64,000 nucleotides of DNA. Source: Lacrimispora algidixylanolytica. GTDB taxonomy: Bacteria; Bacillota; Clostridia; Lachnospirales; Lachnospiraceae. The stretch covers positions 594,906 through 658,905 of the forward strand of contig NZ_MCIA01000001.1 in NCBI RefSeq assembly GCF_003609635.1. The letters run 5' to 3'. Positions 35,049 to 43,646 of this stretch are shown piece after piece. Position numbers and translations under genes: made by a program. Below the pieces are notes generated by a model. That model was not told the origin of the DNA. It made no database searches and saw nothing but the letters and a program-made list of their open reading frames with translations. Within the stretch, counting starts at the first letter, position 1. Each line of letters opens with the position of its first letter.

Positions 35049-35681
35049 TTAAAATCCAAATACACCTTCCACAAAAATCACCTTGATTCTCTCCTCTTCA
35101 AACTGCCCTGCAATTAAAACAAAATCGTTGCAGATCCTGTCCTTATGACTGCAATCAATGCACCGGCCCAAAACCGTACAGGGTGTCCCCTTTTTCAGCC
35201 GTTTGGCATCTAATGTTGCTGCTATCTGCCTGGTTCGTTCTATGGCTTCCTGAGTATCTTTAACAAGCTTATTGATACCCACCACCACTAGAACCTGCTT
35301 TGGTCCATAAAGCATAGGCGCCACCCGGCTTCCATTGCCATCGATATTAAATAACTTCCCATCCATAGTGACTGCATTGGTCCCAGTTATAAAGGTATCT
35401 GCATAAAAGTTTTTCCGGTAAATTTCCCTCTTCTCTTCTTTTGTAAGAGTTGACACGTATTTATCTAAAAACTGAATGTTTCTACTTCTCAACTCATCAA
35501 ATACACCAAGTTCCTCTAAGGTTACGGAATCTCCGCAGCCAACCAGGGTATCATTTGGTATAAAGGTATTGATAAGGGAGATCAGTTCCTTTTTATCAGC
35601 AACGAAATATGCACCTATCCGATTTTTACGAAGTGCCTTCATTGCCGCAGCAAGATCTAAATTATCTTTGGGAGAATTCAT
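35049..35681 (-). CDS. LUD-domain protein (lactate-utilisation-like)
   Basis: A 210-aa protein of the LUD/DUF162 family. Diagnostic stretches are LVGCGDSVTLEELGVFDEL (around residues 46-64), the GTNAVTMDGKLFNIDGNGSR block (around 100-119) and VLVVVGINK. A Cys-rich segment near the C-terminus (C-x5-C-x2-C-x6-C) could bind a metal. Related proteins act in lactate oxidation (LutC) or are stand-alone of unknown function; no lutA/lutB is adjacent. GAGGGAAA before the ATG. Single gene. Confidence 0.85.
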   Translation of the reverse strand: MNSPKDNLDLAAAMKALRKNRIGAYFVADKKELISLINTFIPNDTLVGCGDSVTLEELGVFDELRSRNIQFLDKYVSTLTKEEKREIYRKNFYADTFITGTNAVTMDGKLFNIDGNGSRVAPMLYGPKQVLVVVGINKLVKDTQEAIERTRQIAATLDAKRLKKGTPCTVLGRCIDCSHKDRICNDFVLIAGQFEEERIKVIFVEGVFGF

Positions 35682-35787
35682 ATCAAAGTTTCCCTCCTAT
35701 ATGGTATATTGCTCTATTTGGTGATTCTATTAATTTATCACAAAAAAGACCCAAAGAAAAGAAAAAGGAGAACCTGTCTCCACACCG

Positions 35788-35817
35788 TTGACAAAAATTA
35801 TCTGTTTATGTTATGAT
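35788..35817 (+). promoter_or_regulatory. Promoter of the riboswitch-P-type ATPase unit
   Basis: TTGACA (35788-35793), 18-nt spacer, TATGAT (35812-35817). The start would be about 35824, a few nt before the aptamer. Confidence 0.8.
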
Positions 35818-35826
35818 GGTTTCACA

Positions 35827-35918
35827 CTTGAGGGAGTAGTTTGCGCAGTTTATCTGCGTGCCAAGTCAACATACTGACCGTTTTGCGGTCTGGCTTGTCT
35901 TAATAAACGAGACTCATG
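35827..35918 (+). ncRNA. yybP-ykoY manganese riboswitch
   Basis: The aptamer has the conserved GGGAGTAG near its 5' end, a central helical arm CCAAGTCAACATAC-TGACCG-TTTTG-CGGTC-TGGCTTG, and the 3' AAACGAGACTCA; P1 forms from TGAG and CTCA. These are the hallmark elements of the yybP-ykoY class, which binds Mn2+ and usually turns expression on. It is directly followed by terminator hairpins and a P-type ATPase with Mn-pump features, the expected partner. Confidence 0.88.
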
Positions 35919-35952
35919 TATAGCTTTACGCTATACATGGGCTATTTTTTTT
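35915..35952 (+). terminator. Riboswitch expression platform, terminator 1
   Basis: A 10-bp perfect stem CATGTATAGC/GCTATACATG (35915-35924, 35930-35939) then GGCTA and eight T. The 5' arm overlaps the 3' strand of the aptamer P1, so ligand binding and terminator compete. Confidence 0.85.
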
Positions 35953-35953
35953 G

Positions 35954-35992
35954 ACTCATGCATAGCTAGTCTATGCATGAGTTTTTGTTTTT
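35954..35992 (+). terminator. Second, near-duplicate terminator hairpin
   Basis: A 12-bp stem ACTCATGCATAG/CTATGCATGAGT (35954-35982) followed by a T-rich run. Its 5' arm repeats GACTCATG(T/C)ATAGCT of the first hairpin, so it can also pair with the 3' arm of terminator 1. Confidence 0.75.
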
Positions 35993-36022
35993 ATAGAAAA
36001 CAAATTTAAGGAGAGAACTGCG

Positions 36023-38674
36023 TTGAAGGAATTTCAGGAGAACACACGTGATTTATTAAAGCGGTTAAATACCGACGGGTCAGTCGGTTTAAGCGAACAA
36101 CAAGTGGAGGTACAGAAAGAACAGTACGGAAGCAATACGCTGACAAAGGAAAAACCGGAGTCACTGCTAAAGCGTATCGCAGAGGCTGCCAAAGAGCCTA
36201 TGATCCTTATGCTCATTATGGCAGGTGTCATTGCCCTTTTGGTCAACATCATACGTGCCACCACAGGCTCAGAAGCGGACTTTATGGAATGCCTGGGTAT
36301 CTTTGCTGCCATCTTCCTTTCCGTGTTAATTACGGTCATTATGGAGGGCAAGAGCGCCAAAGCCTTTGAAGCCTTATCAAAAATCAGCGATGACACTATG
36401 ATTAAGGTCATACGAGACGGCAATACCCTGCTGCTTGGCCAGAAAGACATTGTTGTAGGCGACATTGTTCTTTTAGCCACTGGTGACAGAGTTCCTGCTG
36501 ACGGAAGACTTCTTAACAGCTCTGGAATGGCGGCAGATGAATCTGCCTTGACCGGAGAGAGTCTGCCTGCGAAAAAAGACGCCGAGCTTTTAATACTGGA
36601 TGAGAAAACACCTTTGGCAGAACGAGCCAACATGGTATACTCCGGAAACTACATTACAAGCGGTTACGGAAAAATGGTTGTAACTGCTGTTGGAGATCAC
36701 ACAGAATTTGGTAATATTGCAAGGGAACTGACAAACGTAGAGCGCACCTCCACTCCACTTCAGGAGAAGCTTGCAAGACTGGGAAAAACCATTACAATTC
36801 TTGGTATCATTGCTGCTGCCATTGTTTTTATTTCAGAGCTTATTTCCTTCTCTCTTTCTGGCGGCCTTTCTTTAGAGGTTGTCCTTGATGCGTTTGTTAC
36901 CAGTATCGTCTTAATTGTTGCCGCTGTACCAGAAGGACTTCCTACCATTGTAGCCGTGTCCTTATCCATTAACATCATAAAGTTATCAAAGCAAAACGCT
37001 CTGGTTAAAAAGATGATCGCTTCTGAAACCGTTGGATGCATCAACGTAATTTGTTCGGATAAGACTGGAACCCTGACTGAAAACAAGATGACTGTATCGG
37101 CTTTTTACGATGGAGAATGGAAAGAAAAAACTGGTGATTTCGCCTCTGACTGGCTGGTTCACAACATCTGTTTAAACACCACAGCAGACATTTCTCCAGA
37201 TGGGTCCTTTATTGGCAATCCGACGGAATGCGCCATGATAAGCTTTTATCAAAATTCCAAAGCGTTTAAGAATACTGGCAAATCCTATAAAGATGAGCGT
37301 TCCGACCACGAAGTGCTTCACGCATTTCCATTTTCTTCTGAATTAAAACATATGACCACCATCAGTAAGGTGGACGGAAAGATAATTTCATACGTAAAAG
37401 GAAGCCCGGAATGCGTGTTCTCTATGTGTTCTCTCTCTCCGTCCAAGCAAGCCGAGATTGAACACTTCATTGTTAAGGCTCAGGAAAAAGCCATGCGTGT
37501 AATCGCATTTGCTCATAAAGAGCTTCTTGAAATGAAAGACTATGAGGATGATATCCATCACAATGACATGGAAAGGGACATGGTCTTTGACGGGTTTGTG
37601 GCTATCTCCGATCCTCTCCGCTCCGATGTATATGAATCCGTGAAGCATTGCCGTATGGCAGGAGTTGATTTAAAGATTCTAACCGGCGACAATATTATTA
37701 CCGCCATTGCCATTGCCAATGAACTTCACATTCTGGAAGATGGTAGAATTGCTATTGAAGCAAGTGAAATTGCAGATTTAAGTGATGAAGAGCTTCTTCA
37801 TATGCTTCCTAAGATCAGCGTGATTGCCAGAAGCACTCCTACCACTAAGATGAGGGTGGTAAAGCTGTTAAAATCCCAGAACAACGTAGTCGCCGTTACA
37901 GGGGATGGAATTAACGATGCCCCTGCCCTTAAAAATGCAGATGTGGGAATCGCTATGGGAATCTCCGGCACCGAGGTATCAAAAGAAGCAAGTGATATCG
38001 TTCTCCTTGACGACTCCTTCTCTACCATCGTAAAGGCCATCGCTTGGGGACGTGGAATCTATGAGAACTTCAAACGTTTTATCCAGTTTCAGCTTACGGT
38101 TAATGTTTCTTCTGTTATTGTTGTACTAGCCTCTATCCTCTTGGGCTTAAAGGCGCCATTTACGGCTCTGCAGCTTTTATGGATTAACATTATCATGGAT
38201 GGACCACCAGCGCTTACTCTTGGATTAGAGCCTATCTACGACGATCTTATGAGCCGTCCTCCTACAGGAAGAAGCGATAATATCATATCTCGTACTATGT
38301 TTATCAGAATCGGACTGACGGGGCTTTATATCTCCATCATCTTCTTATGCCAGTATGTGTATAACTTTTTAGGCGCTGGGGATGAGGAAGTGACTACGGT
38401 TTTATTTACTCTGTTTGCTCTGTTCCAGCTTTTTAACGCATTTAACTGCAGGGAACTGTATGCTACCAGTATCTTCAAACACTTATTAAAGAACCGAATT
38501 ATGCTTTTGGTGATATCCATCACCTTCTTTTTACAAATCCTGATCATTCAGTTTGCAGGTGCCTTTTTCGGAACCGTTCCTTTGGGACTTGTTATGTGGA
38601 TTAAGATATTTATGCTTACCTTTAGTGTCATATTAATATCTGAATTTGTAAAGTTGTTGGTTCGACGAAAATAA
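36023..38674 (+). CDS. P-type cation ATPase (P2A, SPCA/PMR1-like), probable Mn2+/Ca2+ exporter
   Basis: An 883-aa pump with a TTG start after AAGGAGAG. Actuator TGES (ALTGESLPAKK), phosphorylation Asp346 in ICSDKTGTLT, nucleotide-binding domain, and hinge GDGINDAPALK are intact, with about ten membrane helices. Helix 4 has the PEGLP motif. Helix 6 reads NIIMDGPPALTLG; the NxxMDGPPA pattern is that of Golgi Ca/Mn pumps (SPCA/PMR1) rather than SERCA (NxxTDGLPA). With the Mn riboswitch upstream, Mn2+ export is the likely main role. Confidence 0.9.
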   Translation: MKEFQENTRDLLKRLNTDGSVGLSEQQVEVQKEQYGSNTLTKEKPESLLKRIAEAAKEPMILMLIMAGVIALLVNIIRATTGSEADFMECLGIFAAIFLSVLITVIMEGKSAKAFEALSKISDDTMIKVIRDGNTLLLGQKDIVVGDIVLLATGDRVPADGRLLNSSGMAADESALTGESLPAKKDAELLILDEKTPLAERANMVYSGNYITSGYGKMVVTAVGDHTEFGNIARELTNVERTSTPLQEKLARLGKTITILGIIAAAIVFISELISFSLSGGLSLEVVLDAFVTSIVLIVAAVPEGLPTIVAVSLSINIIKLSKQNALVKKMIASETVGCINVICSDKTGTLTENKMTVSAFYDGEWKEKTGDFASDWLVHNICLNTTADISPDGSFIGNPTECAMISFYQNSKAFKNTGKSYKDERSDHEVLHAFPFSSELKHMTTISKVDGKIISYVKGSPECVFSMCSLSPSKQAEIEHFIVKAQEKAMRVIAFAHKELLEMKDYEDDIHHNDMERDMVFDGFVAISDPLRSDVYESVKHCRMAGVDLKILTGDNIITAIAIANELHILEDGRIAIEASEIADLSDEELLHMLPKISVIARSTPTTKMRVVKLLKSQNNVVAVTGDGINDAPALKNADVGIAMGISGTEVSKEASDIVLLDDSFSTIVKAIAWGRGIYENFKRFIQFQLTVNVSSVIVVLASILLGLKAPFTALQLLWINIIMDGPPALTLGLEPIYDDLMSRPPTGRSDNIISRTMFIRIGLTGLYISIIFLCQYVYNFLGAGDEEVTTVLFTLFALFQLFNAFNCRELYATSIFKHLLKNRIMLLVISITFFLQILIIQFAGAFFGTVPLGLVMWIKIFMLTFSVILISEFVKLLVRRK

Positions 38675-38681
38675 ATATGAA

Positions 38682-38728
38682 AGCCAGAGATACCATTGCT
38701 CTATCAGCAATCGTGTCTCTGGTTTTTT
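38682..38728 (+). terminator. Terminator after the P-type ATPase
   Basis: Stem GCCAGAGA.../...TCTCTGGT with inner ATTGCT/AGCAAT (38683-38722), then TTTTTT. Confidence 0.88.
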
Positions 38729-38851
38729 ATAAAAACAGCACCTATAGCTGACCCCTGATTTATTATTTCATAAATAGGTATATTGACAAACATCCTCCAA
38801 AAACATATACTTTCCTTAATTTCCTAAATGGAAGCAATACGGAGGTTATTG

Positions 38852-39502
38852 ATGAAAGTTGAACTTTCCCTTTTTTTCTTTGTAGAAGCGGTGGGCACCA
38901 TTGCCTTTGCTTCTTCCGGCGCAATGGTTGCTATCAAAAAACAACTGGACCTTTTAGGGGTCATTGTTTTGGGGGTCACAACTGCCGTAGGCGGGGGTAT
39001 GATACGGGATATTATCATTGGAAATGTGCCTCCAGCCCTTTTTAAAGACCCGGTTTATGTATTACTTGCCTTTTTTACGGTAATGATTTTATTTATTATT
39101 GTACGTTCAAATCAAAGGATTTTAGACGGTCGTTCCTTGGTAACCTACGAGAAAGTGATGAACATTTTTGACGCGGTGGGACTGGGAGCGTTTACTGTGG
39201 TAGGTATTGATACTGCGATCCTCTCCGGCTATGGAGAATATCATTTCCTTATTATCTTTTTAGGAGTGATCACAGGCGTTGGGGGCGGTATTTTGAGAGA
39301 TATCATGGCAGGACAAACCCCTTATGTGCTTCGAAAACATATCTATGCCAGCGCATCCATTGCCGGTGCCATTCTTTATGCCGGGCTGCTGGAGCAGATA
39401 AACGGCAATATCGCCATGCTCATAGGAGCCTGCACTGTTATACTAATTCGTCTTTTAGCTACTCGCTACTGCTGGAACTTGCCAACTGCAACAAAAAAAT
39501 GA
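38852..39502 (+). CDS. TRIC-like/UPF0126 membrane protein
   Basis: A 216-aa protein with about seven membrane helices. It has the duplicated glycine signature of the YicG/TRIC family: AVGGGMIRDI in the first half and GVGGGILRDIM in the second. Related proteins form trimeric cation channels. ATG 38852 has ACGGAGG at good spacing; an ATG at 38828 is less likely. The next gene starts 17 nt downstream. Confidence 0.87.
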   Translation: MKVELSLFFFVEAVGTIAFASSGAMVAIKKQLDLLGVIVLGVTTAVGGGMIRDIIIGNVPPALFKDPVYVLLAFFTVMILFIIVRSNQRILDGRSLVTYEKVMNIFDAVGLGAFTVVGIDTAILSGYGEYHFLIIFLGVITGVGGGILRDIMAGQTPYVLRKHIYASASIAGAILYAGLLEQINGNIAMLIGACTVILIRLLATRYCWNLPTATKK

Positions 39503-39519
39503 AAGGAAAGGAGAAACTC

Positions 39520-40215
39520 ATGAATCGGATTTTACAATATACCCTTGGAGTTATTTTTTCCATCTGCCTTATGATCGTTCTTTTATTTACCTCTGTGGAG
39601 GCTGCTGTTTACTGGATTCCCGGATACTTTCAAAAGGAATACGCCAAATATAACGTGACAGAAGCGGTTTCCATGAACATGGATGATCTTTTAGATGTTA
39701 CGGATCAGATGATGGCTTACTTAAAAGGAAAAAGGGACAACCTTCACGTACCTACCACCATGGGAGGCGTAGAACGAGAGTTTTTTAATGCCAGAGAAAT
39801 TGCCCATATGGAGGATGTGAGAGGTCTGTTTTTGGGAGGCATCTCCATGCGCAGAGGCTGTCTTATGATCATGGCTCTTAGTCTTATATTAATGGCTCTG
39901 TTAAAAACCAAATTTAAAAGTACATTTCCAAAGGCAGTTTGCGCTGGAAGCGGATTCTTCTTTTTGGCATCTGCAGCCACCGCCCTTCTCATATCAACGG
40001 ATTTTAACCGGTATTTTATCCAGTTCCATGAAATGTTTTTTAAGAATGATTTATGGATGCTGGACCCTTCCACAGATATGCTGATCAATATCGTCCCAGA
40101 AGGATTTTTTAGCGATACTGTCTTTTTGATTGGTACTATCTTCTTCATTTTTGTCCTCTTCGTTGTCACTTTTTGTCTGTTTTTGGTACACAAATACGGG
40201 AAAAATGCCGATTAA
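39520..40215 (+). CDS. TIGR01906/DUF1461 integral membrane protein
   Basis: A 231-aa protein with a membrane helix at residues 7-30, an extracytoplasmic segment containing FFNAREIAHMEDVRGLF, two further helices (about 110-150), a second outer segment with FHEMFFKNDLWMLDPSTDMLI and a final helix (about 195-225). These blocks are those of the DUF1461 family common in Clostridia (recalled). Function unknown. AAAGGAG precedes ATG 39520. Confidence 0.8.
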   Translation: MNRILQYTLGVIFSICLMIVLLFTSVEAAVYWIPGYFQKEYAKYNVTEAVSMNMDDLLDVTDQMMAYLKGKRDNLHVPTTMGGVEREFFNAREIAHMEDVRGLFLGGISMRRGCLMIMALSLILMALLKTKFKSTFPKAVCAGSGFFFLASAATALLISTDFNRYFIQFHEMFFKNDLWMLDPSTDMLINIVPEGFFSDTVFLIGTIFFIFVLFVVTFCLFLVHKYGKNAD

Positions 40216-40301
40216 TCTTTACTTGTCACCCTAAATAACCTATACTGTATGGTGGAGAATTGTTTGAAACTGAATCTGAATTTATGGAGAGATTACCCTA
40301 T

Positions 40302-41834
40302 ATGACTCAAATTATAAAAAGGTTATCTGTATGTTTCCTCTGTCTGCTTTTGTTTGTATTCTCGTTTCATGGGACAGCTATGGCTGCGGCTGAGTGGCCG
40401 ACTAACGTATCTGTGAATGCACAGGGCGCTATTCTTATGGATGCAGACACTGGAACCGTTCTATGGGGACAGAACATACACAACCAATATTACCCGGCCA
40501 GTATTACGAAAGTCATGACCGCTCTTCTTGTCATTGAAAACTGTGAAATGGACGAAATTGTTACCTTTTCCCATAACGCAGTGTTTAATGTGGAATCAGG
40601 AAGCAGCAATGCCGGAATCAATGAAGGAGACAAGCTATCTGTAAAGGATTGCCTTTATGCTCTTTTGTTAAAGTCCGCCAATGAATCTGCCAACGCCCTT
40701 GCAGAGCATGTGGCAGGAAGCACAGAAGCATTTGCAGAAATGATGACCGCCAGAGCAAAGGAACTTGGCTGCACCAATACCCACTTTGCCAATCCAAGCG
40801 GGTTAAATAACCAGGAGCATTATACCTCCCCTTATGACATGGCCCTCATTGTAAAAGCTGCATTTAATAATCCAGTCTTTGAAGAGATTGATTCCACCAC
40901 CTTTTATAAGCTTCCGCCTAACTCCATCAACAAGGAGGGACTTGGAATCTCACCTGGGCATCGAATGTTGAGAAAATCCAGTCCTTATTATTATCCAGGA
41001 GTCGTAGGAGGCAAAACAGGTTATACCACCATTGCTGGCAATACTTTGGTTACTTGCGCAGAGAAAAATGGCATGAGGTTGATTACTGTAATTTTAAAAG
41101 GTTCTACCCCGCTTTATTGGACCGACACCAAAAACCTTTTGGATTTTGGCTTTGGAAACTTCGTATCTCTAAAGGCCGCTGATTATGAAAAGACTTATAG
41201 CTCCATTACCAGCGACTTAAGCTTTAGTGGTTTGTCCATCAAACGGCCGGAGGCGCTGATCCTAGATCCTGACAGTCGAATCATACTTCCTAAGACAGCT
41301 AACTTTTCCGATGCAAAAGCGGAACTCAGCTACGATATCTCACAGGGAGATCCTGATGGTGCCATCGCAAAGATCTTATACCGATATAGTGACCGAGTGG
41401 TTGGAAGTACATTTTTAGAGATTAACAAAGAGCTTTTTAAAACTCCGGAAACAAAGGCGGTTACACCTGAAAATACTGCAAAAGCACCAAAGGATAAGAC
41501 ACCGGATAAGCTTTCTGAGTCCAGTAAGACCAGTGCAGGAGTGTCAGAAGAATACCGTCAAAAGGCATTAAAGCCGTTCCAGATTCCTCTTGTTGTATGG
41601 TTGATCTTAGGAGGCGTAGGAGTCCTTGCTTTGACTGGAGTTCTAATCTTTTTTATCGTATACAAAAGGCGCCAAAACGATGAGTATTCTCTTCTTCGAA
41701 AGGCAGAACGCTTGAAACGCCTTAAGGAATCGGGCATCTCTGCCGATGAATTTAACAGTATCTTAGAGCAGAGACGCAGTTCTTATACATCGAAACGTAA
41801 GGGCCGGCGGGGCGGCCGTTTTAAATTCCGCTAG
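40302..41834 (+). CDS. D-alanyl-D-alanine carboxypeptidase, DacF-like
   Basis: A 510-aa penicillin-binding protein of peptidase family S11. A signal peptide (1-30) precedes the domain with SxxK (Ser67-Ile-Thr-Lys70), SxN (Ser125-Ala-Asn127) and KTG (238-240). It removes terminal D-Ala from peptidoglycan stems. Unlike soluble DacA, the C-terminus has a Lys/Pro/Thr linker, a membrane helix (about 430-455, VVWLILGGVGVLALTGVLIFF) and a basic tail (about 50 aa, ending in KRKGRRGGRFKFR). ATG 40302 follows GGAGAG by 10 nt. Confidence 0.9.
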   Translation: MTQIIKRLSVCFLCLLLFVFSFHGTAMAAAEWPTNVSVNAQGAILMDADTGTVLWGQNIHNQYYPASITKVMTALLVIENCEMDEIVTFSHNAVFNVESGSSNAGINEGDKLSVKDCLYALLLKSANESANALAEHVAGSTEAFAEMMTARAKELGCTNTHFANPSGLNNQEHYTSPYDMALIVKAAFNNPVFEEIDSTTFYKLPPNSINKEGLGISPGHRMLRKSSPYYYPGVVGGKTGYTTIAGNTLVTCAEKNGMRLITVILKGSTPLYWTDTKNLLDFGFGNFVSLKAADYEKTYSSITSDLSFSGLSIKRPEALILDPDSRIILPKTANFSDAKAELSYDISQGDPDGAIAKILYRYSDRVVGSTFLEINKELFKTPETKAVTPENTAKAPKDKTPDKLSESSKTSAGVSEEYRQKALKPFQIPLVVWLILGGVGVLALTGVLIFFIVYKRRQNDEYSLLRKAERLKRLKESGISADEFNSILEQRRSSYTSKRKGRRGGRFKFR

Positions 41835-41851
41835 CTTGATCGGAGGGGGAC

Positions 41852-42943
41852 ATGGGACAGCTAAAGAGACCTGCAAAAATAGATTTGATTCGCAATATGC
41901 TGATAACGGTGGGTTTCTTATTAACAGCCACTGTTATCTCCTATCTGATTATGTTTTTCGGTGGGTTCACCAATAATATTGGCATGGTTTACATCATGGC
42001 AGTGGTTTTAATTTCTCGCTTTTCCAATGGATACATTCCTGGTTTAGCGGGATCATTTATCAGTATCATCTGTGTGAATTATTTGTTTACGTACCCTTAT
42101 ATGGAATTTAAACTTTCCGGAATTGGGTATTCCATTACCTTTATCACGTTACTGGTGATTTCCACCATTACAAGCGCAACCACCACCCATTTAAAGCAAC
42201 AGAGCCAAATCCTAAGTGAAAGGGATAAGCTTTTAATGGAGGCGGAAAAGGAAACCATGCGTGCCAATCTTTTAAGAGCCATATCCCACGATCTAAGAAC
42301 TCCGCTTACTGGAATCATCGGTGCAAGCGGCGCTTATCTGGATAATGAGAACACCATGGCAGAAGAAGAAAGGTCTCACCTTGTCTCTAACATAAGGGAG
42401 GATGCCAACTGGCTATTAAACATGGTGGAGAATCTGCTTAGCGTTACCAGAATTCGGGATACCGGTGCTCATGTGACCAAGCATCTAGAACCTTTGGAAG
42501 AAGTGGTTTCAGAGGCGTTACAGCGTTTTCGTAAAAGGCTTCCCAATGCTACGGTCCATGTAAGTGTTCCAGATGAGCTTATCATGGTGCCCATGGATGC
42601 CACCTTAATTGAGCAGGTTATCATCAACCTTTTGGAAAATGCGGTTTATCACTCCAATTCAACGGAATCCATAAACCTCATCGTTTCCGTGGAGGATGGG
42701 TATGCGTCCTTTGAGGTAAGCGACCAGGGAGTCGGACTTCCTGCAGATCGGATTTCCACTTTATTTGACGGCTATACCTCTTTGCCTAACAGCAGCTATG
42801 ACTCCCACAAGGGGATGGGAATTGGTTTATCTATATGCAAAACCATTGTAGTCGCTCATAATGGAACCATTTTCGTTTCCAATAAAGAACATGGGGCAGT
42901 TTTTACGTTTACATTACCACTAGGGGAGGATTTTTATGAGTAA
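41852..42943 (+). CDS. KdpD-like sensor histidine kinase lacking the N-terminal KdpD domain
   Basis: A 363-aa kinase. Residues about 15-105 form a DUF4118-type four-helix membrane domain (SYLIMFFGGFTNNIG, YLFTYPYMEFKL), as in KdpD. His146 (AISHDLRTPLTG) is the phospho-acceptor; N box LLENAVYHSN and G box GMGIGLSICK follow. The KdpD sensor and USP domains of full-length KdpD (about 900 aa) are absent. The regulator gene overlaps its end by 8 nt. No kdpFABC in the window. Confidence 0.87.
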   Translation: MGQLKRPAKIDLIRNMLITVGFLLTATVISYLIMFFGGFTNNIGMVYIMAVVLISRFSNGYIPGLAGSFISIICVNYLFTYPYMEFKLSGIGYSITFITLLVISTITSATTTHLKQQSQILSERDKLLMEAEKETMRANLLRAISHDLRTPLTGIIGASGAYLDNENTMAEEERSHLVSNIREDANWLLNMVENLLSVTRIRDTGAHVTKHLEPLEEVVSEALQRFRKRLPNATVHVSVPDELIMVPMDATLIEQVIINLLENAVYHSNSTESINLIVSVEDGYASFEVSDQGVGLPADRISTLFDGYTSLPNSSYDSHKGMGIGLSICKTIVVAHNGTIFVSNKEHGAVFTFTLPLGEDFYE

Positions 42944-43646
42944 GTTTACAATCGTCATGATCGAAGATGAAAAGAATATTTGCAACTTTATAGAGAGTGC
43001 GCTGGAGAGGCAGGATTACAAGGTTAATACTGCTTTTAACGGACGAGATGGACTGGCTCTTATTAATTCCCTTTGTCCGGATGTGATACTTCTAGATCTT
43101 GGACTTCCAGATCTTGATGGCATTGACATTATAAAAAGTGTACGAAGCTGGACCACAATTCCTATCATCGTAATATCAGCAAGGACACAAGAACAGGAAA
43201 AAGTGGCAGCTCTTGACTTCGGTGCTGACGATTACATAACAAAGCCTTTTGGCACCAGTGAGCTATTAGCCAGAATCCGTACCGCTTTGCGCCATGGAAA
43301 GCCTACCGTAAAGGCAGTCGACGGCTGTATCATTCAGACACCATACCGGTGCGAGGGCTTGTATATTGACTTTGCAAAGCGTCTTGTGACACTTTGCGAT
43401 CACAAGATCCATTTGACCCAGATTGAATATAAGTTAGTATCTTTACTAGCAGAAAACTCTGGAAAGGTATTGACCTACGACTATATCATAAGTCATATCT
43501 GGGGACCTTATGCGGATAATAATAATCAGATTCTTCGGGTGAATATGGCCCATATAAGACGAAAAATTGAGACCAATCCGGCAGAACCCAAATACATATT
43601 TACTGAAATCGGGGTTGGCTACCGGATGAAAGAAAGTGAAATTTAA
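42936..43646 (+). CDS. KdpE-like response regulator
   Basis: A 236-aa OmpR-family regulator: receiver with Glu10/Asp11, phospho-acceptor Asp54 (ILLDLGLPDLDG), Lys near residue 105 (TKPFGTSELLARIR) and a winged helix (about 135-232, IEYKLVSLLAENSGKVLTYDY). The wording of the receiver is KdpE-like. Translation is coupled to the kinase. Its end overlaps the end of the opposite-strand exonuclease gene by 4 nt. Confidence 0.88.
   Translation: MSKFTIVMIEDEKNICNFIESALERQDYKVNTAFNGRDGLALINSLCPDVILLDLGLPDLDGIDIIKSVRSWTTIPIIVISARTQEQEKVAALDFGADDYITKPFGTSELLARIRTALRHGKPTVKAVDGCIIQTPYRCEGLYIDFAKRLVTLCDHKIHLTQIEYKLVSLLAENSGKVLTYDYIISHIWGPYADNNNQILRVNMAHIRRKIETNPAEPKYIFTEIGVGYRMKESEI

Noticed and set aside
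36034-36633. 199-aa minus-strand frame in the P-type ATPase gene
   Set aside because: Antisense to well conserved P-type ATPase motifs, no ribosome site, no recognisable family.
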